In this document: positions 1 to 7,369 of the stretch, piece by piece | Layout of the letters: each line of letters opens with the position of its first letter | Numbering within the stretch: the first letter of the stretch is position 1 | Source of the DNA: a virus | Strand: one strand, 5' to 3' | DNA length: 52,445 nt | Virus record (IMG/VR): IMGVR_UViG_3300044630_000786 | Coordinates: 1 to 52,445 of that record | Notes under the pieces: model-generated | The model's input: only the letters and a program-made list of their open reading frames with translations | Told to the model about the DNA's origin: nothing | The model's database searches: none | Made by a program: the position numbers and the translations under genes

Positions 1-574
1 CAGATTCAATTTTTGCATCATGTTTGGCATACTTTTCTCCAGGTTTATAAAAAATGTGACGTCCTATCTTTACAGTTTTATTTAGATGACGCCAGTTCGG
101 GTTCACATAGTCTGCGTGGTAATACAGCGCACCACCTGTATTATCTCTCAATGAATCAGAGTTAACATAGATGTCTAGAGCCAAGAAGAAAATATTTTGA
201 TATACTTCTTTTTGTCTATCTGACAGATTCTTTTCTTTATTGTATGCCATGTTCCTCTCACGATCTTGGCAGTACCAAGAGAACTGGCATGTTCTGTGAT
301 TCTTTTCTTTTACTACACCGCAAATATCGTTAGCGAAGACGCCAGAACGAACACGGTTTAATGTAACAACTGCCACTGCCTTTTGTCCTTCTACTGGCTC
401 ATAACCAGCTTCGAAGAAAATATTATCTGCTAAACACTCTACTTGCTTTTTAGCGTATGGTGTTAGTTGGTCAGCTGAAACACGAATTGGGAATAGTGCA
501 TTATTGTTTGCTACAACGATTGTTGTTACAGCGAATAGAATGCCTACTAAAATTAGAAAAATTGATTTACGCAA
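1..574 (-). CDS. SleB-like cell wall hydrolase, partial at window edge
   Basis: The reading frame is open from a TTG start at 574 to the window edge (191 codons seen). TTG is chosen because AAGGAG lies 6 nt upstream (581-586) and the protein then begins with a hydrophobic signal/anchor (RKSIFLILVGILFAV). The mature part has the SleB/Hydrolase_2 pattern: CLADNIFFEAGYEPVEGQ, in which the Glu of FFEAGYE is the likely catalytic acid, then VTLNRV and CQFSWYCQ. Such enzymes cleave peptidoglycan. In a phage this one could help lysis or entry; the export signal suggests action outside the inner membrane. The C-terminus is not in the window. Confidence 0.8.
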   Translation of the reverse strand, partial: MRKSIFLILVGILFAVTTIVVANNNALFPIRVSADQLTPYAKKQVECLADNIFFEAGYEPVEGQKAVAVVTLNRVRSGVFANDICGVVKEKNHRTCQFSWYCQDRERNMAYNKEKNLSDRQKEVYQNIFFLALDIYVNSDSLRDNTGGALYYHADYVNPNWRHLNKTVKIGRHIFYKPGEKYAKHDAKIES

Positions 575-597
575 TTTTATCTCCTTAAATTGATAAA

Positions 598-619
598 GGG
601 ATGTGTTTGTGCACATCCC
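598..619. terminator. intergenic hairpin, possible weak terminator
   Basis: An 8-bp inverted repeat (GGGATGTG/CACATCCC, 6-nt loop) lies between the 91-aa gene and the SleB-like gene. On the minus strand it is followed only by a short T-run (CCCTTTATC), so termination would be weak. It could also be an mRNA processing or stabilising hairpin. Confidence 0.35.
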
Positions 620-628
620 CCATCCCTA

Positions 629-904
629 TCAGGTGGACTTTTTGCTAATAGTCTTTGTATCTAGTGGGATATTGGAAACGAAGCCATTCAAGACCTGAGC
701 CTTTGCAATGATTTCGACCTCTGACGGATAAGCAGGGAATCCTGGATGATCAGGAATCGTGCCTCCATTGATTTTAGCAGTATCGACTTTCGTTTGCCAG
801 TCGTTGCTAATTTGTTCACGCTTACCGTAGTAATCATCAGCAAGCATGTCTTTCGCCATTTTTAGAAGTTCAAGGCGAATCTCGAACGGAGTCATATTTG
901 ACAT
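629..904 (-). CDS. small conserved T4-like phage protein (91 aa)
   Basis: Starts MSNMTPFEIRLELLKMAKDM, a pattern I recognise from small uncharacterised proteins of aquatic T4-like phages (MTPFEIRL...). A Shine-Dalgarno (AAAGGT) precedes the ATG at 904. There are no cysteines or membrane segments. The N-terminal half is predicted helical. It is preceded by a dual sigma70/late promoter at 978-1013. Function unknown. Confidence 0.7.
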   Translation of the reverse strand: MSNMTPFEIRLELLKMAKDMLADDYYGKREQISNDWQTKVDTAKINGGTIPDHPGFPAYPSEVEIIAKAQVLNGFVSNIPLDTKTISKKST

Positions 905-977
905 AGGTTATTACCTTTCTGTGTAGTGTGTAAAAAAAACGAAGGTTTTATTGGGATCCTTCAACCCACTGTATCAT

Positions 978-985
978 TATTTATA
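978..985 (-). promoter_or_regulatory. T4-type late promoter TATAAATA
   Basis: Minus-strand TATAAATA, the T4 late consensus, 74 nt upstream of the ATG at 904. It overlaps the -10 of a sigma70-like promoter (985-1013). Confidence 0.55.
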
Positions 986-1013
986 TAATACCTGATTGCT
1001 CAATATAAAGCAA
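985..1013 (-). promoter_or_regulatory. sigma70-like promoter TTGCTT-N17-TATTAT
   Basis: -35 TTGCTT at 1008-1013, 17-nt spacer, -10 TATTAT at 985-990. It sits over the 3' end of the radical SAM gene and would fire the 91-aa gene and the SleB-like gene. Confidence 0.5.
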
Positions 1014-2487
1014 GTTTATTTTCTATGTATTCTTTTGCAATTGGCATAATTAAATCAGTCTCTTTATCAATATCTTTTCTTGTTATTTTTGATTTTCTAA
1101 GTGATTGAATTGAAGTTCCACAAAAAGATGATGCACCCCAAAGATCCCAAGAATCTAAAAACGAACCATTGTAATCGCCACTGTTTATATTAGACCATTG
1201 AGTTGCAGTATCACGATTTCCATATTCATTTTTCCATTCTAAACTATATGGATATGCGCCTGATGAATTTTCTATATCAATCATCGATTCCTTTATTTCT
1301 TCATACCCATACTTAGTAAAGTCTTCACCCATAGCAGAAAGTTTAATTGTTCCATCTTGATTGGAGATCTTTTTTGTTATTGTTAATGGATAAAACACCC
1401 AGTGCTGATCCATCCAATTTTCTTTAAACCATTTAACACTATCGTTTAAAGAATCATAAGATTCTCTAGGCAATCCTGCAATCATAGAAATAGTTGATGC
1501 GTATAAACCAAGTTCTTTATTAAACAACTTTCTCATATCTAATGCTGTTTGTTTATTCTTATCTGGATGCAATCCTTTTCCAATTATCTTTCCGCTCTCA
1601 TGATTAAAAGTTTCTACGCCATAGTAATGACCCCAGACACGAGATTCTAATAATAGTTCTCTCTGTTCTACGTTACTATGAAGTAAATCTAATCTAACAA
1701 ATCCAGTAAAGTTTGGTTTGAACGATAATCGTTTTACAGCTAAAGAAAGTTTCTTTAGTTTCTCATCGTTACTATTAATCGTTTCATCTGCGATTGCGTA
1801 ATTGGTAATACCCCATTTATCATAGTTAGTTTGTAACTCACGATAAATGTCTTCTTCAGATCTAGATGTATCACCCTTTACTCCAAGGATTGGATATGAA
1901 CAATATTTACAATTAAATTTACAACCACGTTCTAATTCAATTGTTAATACATCAGTTGGGCAAAGAAAATCTCGGTCTTCATATTCTATTGAATAAGATC
2001 CATCAACAGTTTCTGGAGGATATGCAGGATACATATGTAATGCATTAATTAACCATCCTCTATTCAGAGGAATGCCTTTTAACTTACCATCAGAGAATGC
2101 ATGTTTTAAAACATCAACAACAGCAAGTTCTCCGTAACCATTAATAAAATAATCTGCGTCAAGATCTTTATAATAAATGTCTTGTCCACCCAATACAATT
2201 TTTATCTCTGGGTATTTTGTTCTTAGTAAAGATATTAAACTTCTATATGCGTTATACTGTGTCAACCACGTTATAGAAATCCCCACCCACTTGATATTAT
2301 TTTTAATGATCCGTGAATTTATAAGTTGGATTATCTGTGATTCTTCCCAGAAAGGAAGGCGATCTATTACCTCAACATCAATAGATAATGTTTTTCTTAA
2401 ATGGTGTGCTATTCTATATGCACCAGATGGTCTCTCCGCAGAATATTCCCAACCGAGAGAAGTAAAGATTAATCCATTTGCGATCAC
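1000..2487 (-). CDS. radical SAM protein with B12-binding-like N-terminal domain
   Basis: 495 aa starting at GTG (2487); no in-frame ATG precedes the conserved N-terminus IFTSLGWEY. Residues 1-130 resemble a cobalamin-binding Rossmann domain (VGISITW, IVLGGQD). The radical SAM core follows, with the CxxxCxxC cluster motif CKFNCKYC at Cys189, Cys193 and Cys196. The architecture is that of B12-dependent radical SAM enzymes (methylases, cyclases, unknowns); substrate unknown. It has no clear SD: its translation start lies only a few nt beyond the end of the tmRNA pseudoknot (2491), so it may be expressed from the tmRNA transcript or depend on that structure. Confidence 0.85.
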   Translation of the reverse strand: MIANGLIFTSLGWEYSAERPSGAYRIAHHLRKTLSIDVEVIDRLPFWEESQIIQLINSRIIKNNIKWVGISITWLTQYNAYRSLISLLRTKYPEIKIVLGGQDIYYKDLDADYFINGYGELAVVDVLKHAFSDGKLKGIPLNRGWLINALHMYPAYPPETVDGSYSIEYEDRDFLCPTDVLTIELERGCKFNCKYCSYPILGVKGDTSRSEEDIYRELQTNYDKWGITNYAIADETINSNDEKLKKLSLAVKRLSFKPNFTGFVRLDLLHSNVEQRELLLESRVWGHYYGVETFNHESGKIIGKGLHPDKNKQTALDMRKLFNKELGLYASTISMIAGLPRESYDSLNDSVKWFKENWMDQHWVFYPLTITKKISNQDGTIKLSAMGEDFTKYGYEEIKESMIDIENSSGAYPYSLEWKNEYGNRDTATQWSNINSGDYNGSFLDSWDLWGASSFCGTSIQSLRKSKITRKDIDKETDLIMPIAKEYIENKLALY

Positions 2488-2490
2488 TGG

Positions 2491-2673
2491 TCACCCAAAA
2501 ATAAAATGCCGACTGATTGGGTGATAAGGACAGTCGGCGAAACCTCAGCTATGCTTTAAGCAGCGATAGCAAATAACTCGTCGTTTGCGGTTATTGATTT
2601 TGCTTGATTTACGGTCATCGCCTACCGTGTTGCCGTCTCTACTATCTCACGCTGTCGAAACCTAGTCACCCCC
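2491..2673 (-). ncRNA. ssrA: tmRNA coding piece with terminal pseudoknot
   Basis: The 5' end at 2673 is GGGGGTGACTAGGTTTCGACAG, a typical tmRNA 5' half; after the tag stop comes an H-type pseudoknot. Its stem 1 is GCCGACTG/CAGTCGGC and its stem 2 TCACCCAA/TTGGGTGA (2491-2498 and the loop of stem 1). Stem 1 followed by ATTTTATTTTT could also act as terminator. Confidence 0.85.
2556..2588 (-). other. tmRNA proteolysis-tag reading frame (ANDELFAIAA)
   Basis: GCA resume codon at 2588-2586 preceded by AATAACC, comparable to AATAGTC in E. coli tmRNA. It encodes A-N-D-E-L-F-A-I-A-A then TAA (2556-2558). The E. coli tag is ANDENYALAA, and the -AA end is what ClpXP-type proteases recognise. Confidence 0.9.
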
Positions 2674-2759
2674 ATCATAAGAATACGAATAGAATTAAAA
2701 CTATAATAGCAAAGCCAATTATAAATCTTGTCAAGTCATCATCCATATCAATCTCCTTA

Positions 2760-2825
2760 TGGTGGAGGTGGGGAGAATCGAACTCCCGTCCAACATGCCT
2801 TCGTTTCGAAGGGATTACAACAATA
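2760..2825 (-). ncRNA. ssrA: tmRNA acceptor piece
   Basis: Encodes the T arm, the 3' acceptor strand CACCTCC (2764-2770), A73 (2763) and CCA (2760-2762). CATGTTG just before the T arm can pair with CAGCGTG of the coding piece to start helix P2. A CCTTCG-AAA-CGAAGG hairpin lies near its 5' end. The 5' limit is approximate and abuts the ahpD stop codon at 2826. Confidence 0.85.
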
Positions 2826-3332
2826 TTAACTATTTAGGACTTTAGCGATACTGTTCATAACAGCAGCAATGCGACCGATGTCACGTAGTTGCTCAACAGT
2901 ATAACCCATTTTCTTTAGTCCATCATAATGCGCTTTAACACAGAAGTGACAATTACCAACAATAGAAGCAGCAAGTGAGTATGACTCAAATCGTTCTTTA
3001 GTAGTACCACCGTGCGTTGCGATTGCGTTCATGCGAAGTTGAGCAGGTAGACCAGCAAGAGCAGGGTCTTCTGCCATTTCAACGTAAGGATACCATACGT
3101 TATTTTGTGCCATTAAACTGGCAGCAGTCATCGCTGCATTTGCATCTACTGGCGCATCTGCTAAGAGAGCACCCAATAGTTTACCGTTACCAGTCGCAGC
3201 TAACGCAGCAACAGCACAGCCGATTGCTTCATCAGGATCTAGAGTGCTGCGCAAAAGCACAGCATCTAAATTTAACTTTGCGTCTTTTGCGTATTCTGGT
3301 AAAACATCTTTAACAGAATCAATAAAAGCCAT
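2826..3332 (-). CDS. ahpD: AhpD-like alkylhydroperoxidase
   Basis: 168 aa, the usual AhpD length. The active-site pattern is present: Glu116, Cys128-x-x-Cys131 (GNCHFC) and His135, with the spacing of mycobacterial AhpD. AhpD acts as a thiol reductant or adaptor that recycles oxidised AhpC and has weak peroxidase activity itself. The ATG overlaps the ahpC stop (TAATG at 3332), so the two are translationally coupled. Presence of the pair suggests protection of the infected cell from peroxide. Cytosolic; no signal peptide. Confidence 0.9.
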   Translation of the reverse strand: MAFIDSVKDVLPEYAKDAKLNLDAVLLRSTLDPDEAIGCAVAALAATGNGKLLGALLADAPVDANAAMTAASLMAQNNVWYPYVEMAEDPALAGLPAQLRMNAIATHGGTTKERFESYSLAASIVGNCHFCVKAHYDGLKKMGYTVEQLRDIGRIAAVMNSIAKVLNS

Positions 3333-3874
3333 TATAGAGTCTCCCCACCAACTTTACGGTTGCATGCGCAAAGTTCGCCAGTTTGCAACGCATCAAGGAT
3401 ACGTAGAGTTTCATCTGGGCTGCGACCAACATTCAAGTTGTTAACCGTAACGTGTTGAATGACATTCTCTGGATCAACGATGAATGTAGCACGAAGTGCT
3501 GCGCCAGCAGGTGCATAGAACACACCCAACTGCTCAATCAAAGATTTATCCCAATCACGAGATGTGTCAGCGAACTGAATGTGTTTGATTTTCTTTAGAT
3601 CTTCGTGAGCATTTTGCCATGCCACTTTACAGAACTCATTGTCAGTACTACCTGTCAATAAGACTGCATCACGATCGGCAAAATCTTGGAATAGTTTATC
3701 GTACGCAACAATTTCTGTTGGGCAGACAAAGGTGAAGTCTTTTGGATAGTAGACGATTACTTTCCACTTTCCTTCAAAAGACTTTTCTGTAATATCGAAA
3801 AAAGCATCTGCTGGTTGTCCAGGTTTGACACCAGTAACAACAAACGCTTCTAATTTATCACCAACTGTTTTCAT
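3332..3874 (-). CDS. ahpC: AhpC-type 2-Cys peroxiredoxin
   Basis: 180 aa. The peroxidatic Cys51 is in FTFVCPTE. The C-terminus carries CAC (Cys169, Cys171), the double resolving cysteine of the mycobacterial-type AhpC that partners with AhpD rather than AhpF. It reduces H2O2, organic peroxides and peroxynitrite. SD GGAAAT precedes the ATG at 3874. First gene of the ahpC-ahpD pair, downstream of a possible promoter at about 3910-3945. Confidence 0.93.
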   Translation of the reverse strand: MKTVGDKLEAFVVTGVKPGQPADAFFDITEKSFEGKWKVIVYYPKDFTFVCPTEIVAYDKLFQDFADRDAVLLTGSTDNEFCKVAWQNAHEDLKKIKHIQFADTSRDWDKSLIEQLGVFYAPAGAALRATFIVDPENVIQHVTVNNLNVGRSPDETLRILDALQTGELCACNRKVGGETL

Positions 3875-3979
3875 TTAAATTTCCTTTCAAATCAAAATTT
3901 AGGGTTATCCCTATAATACTTAGTCATAACTAACATCAATCGTACATCTAATTCTCATAATATTTTTAAATGAGTTTCA
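3875..3979 (-). promoter_or_regulatory. intergenic leader of ahpCD, possible promoter
   Basis: 105 nt without a gene. On the minus strand it holds TATTATAGGGATAACCCTA: a -10-like TATTAT and a small AGGG-TTAT-CCCT palindrome just upstream of the ahpC SD. No good -35 at 17 nt is seen (nearest TTGATG is at 15 nt), so assignment is weak. Confidence 0.35.
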
Positions 3980-4633
3980 TTAGCGTTTATTAATGCTTCG
4001 GTACTGCTCTCTTACTTCAATAAATTTGTTGATCCACGTATCACGTTTCTCTTTAAAGATAAGTGGCTCATGGTCATCAACTGCCATAATAATAACTAGA
4101 TGTCCAACAGGTATTCCTGTTCGTTCTTCAAAAGCTACAGCATATGCAGCACACTGCATAAAGTAGTTATGAATATCGTCCCTTGATTTTACTCTCTTTG
4201 ATGTCTTGAAGTCAATCACAGATAACTTGGAATCATATTCTGCAATACAGTCAACTGTTCCTGCAACTTCTAAATGGTCAGAGTAAAGTGGTGTTTCGAG
4301 TGCGTGGACATTGTTAATCTTTGACAACTCAGGTAAGATTGAATTCCACGTGTGGTGGTCAAACATGTCGGGTTCAGCGGATTCATTCTTGAGAAACGAT
4401 TCGCAAAGTGAATGGATGCGAGTTCCTCTGTTAGCTGCTGCTGTTGAGATTCTGTTTGCTTCGGCTTCTCCGACTCGTTTTCTCCATGCGATGATTGCTG
4501 CTTTTCCAAGCAATCCTGTGACGGTTGTGACGGAAGGATAGGATTTACCCGATGGAGTCGCATATACTCTGGATCCATCGGGAGCGGTGATACGTTCAAG
4601 TTTGGGAATATCATGACGAATATGTGTAATCAA
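3980..4633 (-). CDS. PD-(D/E)XK (RecB/Cas4-like) exonuclease
   Basis: 217 aa from a TTG start (4633) with SD TAGGAT just upstream, overlapping the endolysin stop region. Motifs in order: a His74 region (GTRIHSLCE), Asp128 (AGTVDCIAEY), Asp141-x-Lys143 (VIDFKTSK), then Gln160 in the QCAAYA helix. This is the order seen in phage RecB/Cas4-type single-domain nucleases. Likely a DNA exonuclease for host DNA degradation or recombination. No Fe-S cysteine set is present, unlike Cas4. Confidence 0.8.
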   Translation of the reverse strand: MITHIRHDIPKLERITAPDGSRVYATPSGKSYPSVTTVTGLLGKAAIIAWRKRVGEAEANRISTAAANRGTRIHSLCESFLKNESAEPDMFDHHTWNSILPELSKINNVHALETPLYSDHLEVAGTVDCIAEYDSKLSVIDFKTSKRVKSRDDIHNYFMQCAAYAVAFEERTGIPVGHLVIIMAVDDHEPLIFKEKRDTWINKFIEVREQYRSINKR

Positions 4634-4635
4634 TT

Positions 4636-5478
4636 TTATCCTAACATTTTCTTAATAGTCGCTGGACCAACAATACCATCAGCTGTCAAACCATTGGCTG
4701 CTTGCCATGCCTTAACTGCTTTCTCTGTTCCTGGACCAAAATCACCATCAGCAGTTAAGCCAAGTTTCTCTTGGATCAATTTAACTGTAGCGTTCTTGCT
4801 TCCAATCTTACATAGTTCTAAGACAACTTCAGTAACTGAATCGTCAGCTGGCGCAGGTGCATGTCCACCACCAAGAACTGCTTTGTTGTGTTTGTAGTGA
4901 TTAGTGCGATCCTCAAGACCAATAGTACCACCATTGATACGCTTAGTCATTAGAACGATATCGTCTTTATCACAGATCTCGTTTAGACCATTTGTCTTCC
5001 AGAACCAGCAAGCAGATTCAATAGCACCATCAAGTGTTTCTAGGTATGCAATGGTTTCATCAATAGACTTACCGATTGCTGCTGCGAATCTAGTGTAGTT
5101 GTCTTTACCAGTCAACTGAATAGCGCCACGTCCACGGAATTTAAAACCTTCGCCTGATGCTTCATCACCATTACCCATGCGACTTGCGTATACACGGTTG
5201 GCAATCATCTCTGGCTTACGTTCATATTTTAACGCAGTAGCTTCGTCTGGGAAATACTTCTTAAATGTTCCCATCAAACCCTTTGCGCCATAATTCAAGT
5301 TCTCTTTTAATGTAGTAAAGTCCATTGACTCGTGACCACACTGAGCAAGAAAACCTGCTAAACGGTTTGTTGTATTGATTTGATATTTGTCAAGCACTTT
5401 GTTAAGAGCAGCAGCAAGATCTGCTGGCGCTTTATTGTTCTTACAAGTTTGCTTAATCAGGTCGGCTGTTACTTGCAT
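4636..5478 (-). CDS. endolysin: GH19 chitinase-like lysozyme with C-terminal peptidoglycan-binding domain
   Basis: 280 aa. Residues about 20-200 are a GH19-type muramidase/chitinase domain: CGHES places the catalytic Glu at 50, followed by RGRGAIQLTGK and NGGTIGLEDR. Residues about 215-280 form a PG_binding_1 repeat (IQEKLGL..DGDFGPGTEKAVKAWQ..NGL..DGIVGPAT). Cleaves the glycan strands of peptidoglycan at lysis. No signal peptide, so export needs a holin; the best holin candidate is at 46900-47202, far upstream. Confidence 0.92.
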   Translation of the reverse strand: MQVTADLIKQTCKNNKAPADLAAALNKVLDKYQINTTNRLAGFLAQCGHESMDFTTLKENLNYGAKGLMGTFKKYFPDEATALKYERKPEMIANRVYASRMGNGDEASGEGFKFRGRGAIQLTGKDNYTRFAAAIGKSIDETIAYLETLDGAIESACWFWKTNGLNEICDKDDIVLMTKRINGGTIGLEDRTNHYKHNKAVLGGGHAPAPADDSVTEVVLELCKIGSKNATVKLIQEKLGLTADGDFGPGTEKAVKAWQAANGLTADGIVGPATIKKMLG

Positions 5479-5480
5479 TT

Positions 5481-6269
5481 CTACCCCTTTTGGTTTTCGA
5501 TTTTATCTTCGTATTTAAGTTTCGCAACAATATAGTCTTTGACTAAACTACTGCGGACGATGTCGTCTGGAGAAAATTCAATTCGGGTAAACGCACCCAT
5601 ATGCATAGCGATATCAAAAAATTTTAGAATGCCAGACATATCATTCTTCTTTTTATTTAGATCGGTTTGGCGATAATCGCCACACCAAATAATCTTCGAG
5701 CGATAACCAACACGTGTCATAACTGTATCGATTTCTTCGTATGTTAAGTTCTGCATTTCATCAACAATAATGATAGCATCATCAAACGACATACCTCGAA
5801 TAAATGATGTAGAAATAAACTCAATGTGTCCTTGTTCTTCTAATCTATTATACGCTTCTTTGCGACCAAATAATGTTTCGCAAATCTGCTGATATGGTTG
5901 TCTGTAGATTTCAGTTTTTTCATCAAGATCTCCTGGTAAATGTCCAACCTCTCTTGAAGGAACAGCAGATCTAACAATAATAATTTTGTTAAAAGGATTA
6001 CTCTTATCTAATACTTCTTCAAGTGCTTTATACAAAGCAATAAATGTTTTACCAGTACCTGCTACACCATGTAATGCAACAAAATAATCACCACGCTTAT
6101 ATGCGTCATAAAATAATTTTTGATTTGCGGTAAGTGGCGCAAAGGTTTTTAAATCATCTATTCTTATTCTTAAAGAATTATTCACCGTTTTTAATCTTGC
6201 GTCTGGCTTATTATTATCTTGAAGTACAAACTCTTGGTCCGATGGAGCTTGTGGTGCTCTTTTTGCCAT
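5481..6269 (-). CDS. phoH: PhoH-like ATPase
   Basis: 262 aa. Walker A GVAGTGKT at about residue 70 and Walker B IIIVDEMQN, with the LTANQKLFYDAY entry motif that marks PhoH/RecD-like P-loop ATPases. Very common in aquatic tailed phages. Its role is not settled; RNA-related helicase/ATPase activity has been proposed for the family. Sits directly upstream of the endolysin with a 2-nt gap. Confidence 0.9.
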   Translation of the reverse strand: MAKRAPQAPSDQEFVLQDNNKPDARLKTVNNSLRIRIDDLKTFAPLTANQKLFYDAYKRGDYFVALHGVAGTGKTFIALYKALEEVLDKSNPFNKIIIVRSAVPSREVGHLPGDLDEKTEIYRQPYQQICETLFGRKEAYNRLEEQGHIEFISTSFIRGMSFDDAIIIVDEMQNLTYEEIDTVMTRVGYRSKIIWCGDYRQTDLNKKKNDMSGILKFFDIAMHMGAFTRIEFSPDDIVRSSLVKDYIVAKLKYEDKIENQKG

Positions 6270-6280
6270 TGTTGAATCCT

Positions 6281-6523
6281 TTAAATATTTCCGTTATTTT
6301 TTAACTGACTTCCTGGTGATCGTTCGTGAATGTTTTTGAGAACCTCCTTAAAACCTGAAGGTGGACGCAGACCACCTAGACGAATGGGATCGACTAGATT
6401 TGGTGCTGCGAGAACACTTTCGATATGGGGATTTGTTTTTAGATATTCTTCTCGTTCGCTAATTTTCATCAGCTTATCGAAGACTTCTCCAGTTTTGGTA
6501 TCTTTAAATGTGTAAGTTGGCAA
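6281..6523 (-). CDS. FmdB-like small phage protein lacking zinc cysteines
   Basis: A TTG start at 6523 is preferred: SD GAGGAG sits 7 nt upstream and the product then begins PTYTFKDTKTGEVFDKLMKI, matching the PTYxF start of FmdB-type proteins. The cellular family has a CxxC zinc ribbon; here it is absent. 80 aa, conserved in T4-like aquatic phages, function unknown. The frame stays open up to 6538. Confidence 0.65.
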   Translation of the reverse strand: MPTYTFKDTKTGEVFDKLMKISEREEYLKTNPHIESVLAAPNLVDPIRLGGLRPPSGFKEVLKNIHERSPGSQLKNNGNI

Positions 6524-6534
6524 ACAACTTCTCC

Positions 6535-7167
6535 TCACATAAGTTCAGTTGACATTGATATAATTCTATTACGTTTCGTATCATGCTCTATGTAACACGC
6601 TTCATTAATTTTATTTAGTCCTTCGCTGAACCAAGAAGGCATAGGACGATTAGTCCACTTAGCAAAAAGTCGTTTCTTTTCAATGTAATACTTTTGATAT
6701 GATGCCAAAGAATCACCAGCAACTTTGCAATCATCTGGCATAGCAGGGGTCGGTTCAGTAAACTCACCAATAGGTAGATTTTTTGGAAAGTTGTTCTTAA
6801 GCGACTGCATCAAACCTGACTGCTCAACGCTGTGAACCTTTCCATAGCGATGTGTATATTCAGCGCAGCACCACTCTAACAGTTCAGCAAGCCACATATA
6901 GTTTTGAACATTGGCTCGGCACCAGATAGCAGATGGGTGGCTAACATGCGACGCTTTAAATAAAAGAGTTTCTAGATTATGGTTGTCAAGTTTCCATCGT
7001 TTAATTTTACGTCCACCTTCAGTCAACGCTTCATAAACTTTCCCATCAAGGATTCGATGAGCAGTTGAAAGAAGTTGAGCATACTCAAGAATCATCTTAA
7101 CACAGTGTTTGTCTAGATGTTCCTCAGCACATTGTTTAGGGTTTTCGTTTAGATAAAAGATGTTCAT
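6535..7167 (-). CDS. conserved phage protein, MNIFYL...DKHxVKM family (210 aa)
   Basis: Starts MNIFYLNENPKQCAEEHLDK and continues HCVKMILEYAQLLSTAHR, a pattern widespread in aquatic phages, with later histidines (SHPSAIWCR). Some annotators link related proteins to pyrimidine-dimer glycosylase, but I see no Endonuclease V signature and leave the function open. Ends 4 nt inside the upstream end of the FmdB-like frame. Confidence 0.7.
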   Translation of the reverse strand: MNIFYLNENPKQCAEEHLDKHCVKMILEYAQLLSTAHRILDGKVYEALTEGGRKIKRWKLDNHNLETLLFKASHVSHPSAIWCRANVQNYMWLAELLEWCCAEYTHRYGKVHSVEQSGLMQSLKNNFPKNLPIGEFTEPTPAMPDDCKVAGDSLASYQKYYIEKKRLFAKWTNRPMPSWFSEGLNKINEACYIEHDTKRNRIISMSTELM

Positions 7168-7168
7168 A

Positions 7169-7369
7169 TTATAAATGTGTCACAAAGAAATTAGCAATAA
7201 TAAAAAAGCAAGTTATAATATGTATTATAACCCAAAACGTCTTTAAAAGCAAGGCAATCTTTGCTTCTCGCAAAGTTAAAATTGGAACATCTGGTTTGTC
7301 ATCATCAGTATGACCCATCAGATGTCCCGTAGCTCTAGCCCATATTAACCAGAATCTAACTTTTTGCAT
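7169..7369 (-). CDS. small single-pass membrane protein
   Basis: 66 aa. Residues about 42-62 form a hydrophobic helix (KTFWVIIHIITCFFIIANFF) and the N-terminal 40 residues are hydrophilic. Overlaps the upstream HAD-like gene by 14 nt. Function unknown. Confidence 0.6.
   Translation of the reverse strand: MQKVRFWLIWARATGHLMGHTDDDKPDVPILTLREAKIALLLKTFWVIIHIITCFFIIANFFVTHL

Larger units (their letters stand above)
2491..2825 (-). ncRNA. ssrA: circularly permuted (two-piece) tmRNA
   Basis: On the minus strand the 3' acceptor half comes first (2825-2760, ending in encoded CCA), then an 86-nt intervening segment (2759-2674), then the 5'/coding half (2673-2491). The two halves rebuild a tRNA-Ala-like acceptor: 5' GGGGGUG pairs with 3' CACCUCC, including the G3-U70 alanine identity pair and A73. 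The T arm is GGGAG-TTCGATT-CTCCC. A tag frame encodes ANDELFAIAA-stop. The order matches permuted ssrA genes known in alpha- and some beta-proteobacteria and cyanobacteria, where processing yields two RNAs. It lies between ahpD and the radical SAM gene. Only the outermost ends of the mature pieces are uncertain. Confidence 0.93.

Noticed and set aside
2705-2734. TTGACA-containing stretch in the tmRNA intervening segment as promoter
   Set aside because: No acceptable -10 at 16-18 nt; the TATAAT-like bases are 5 nt or 20 nt away.
2604-2837. Plus-strand 77-codon frame
   Set aside because: Lies on the complement of the tmRNA; its apparent protein is explained by RNA structure.
3017-3313. Long plus-strand frames opposite ahpD, ahpC and other genes
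   Set aside because: Shadow frames with no SD or homology; all convincing genes are on the minus strand.
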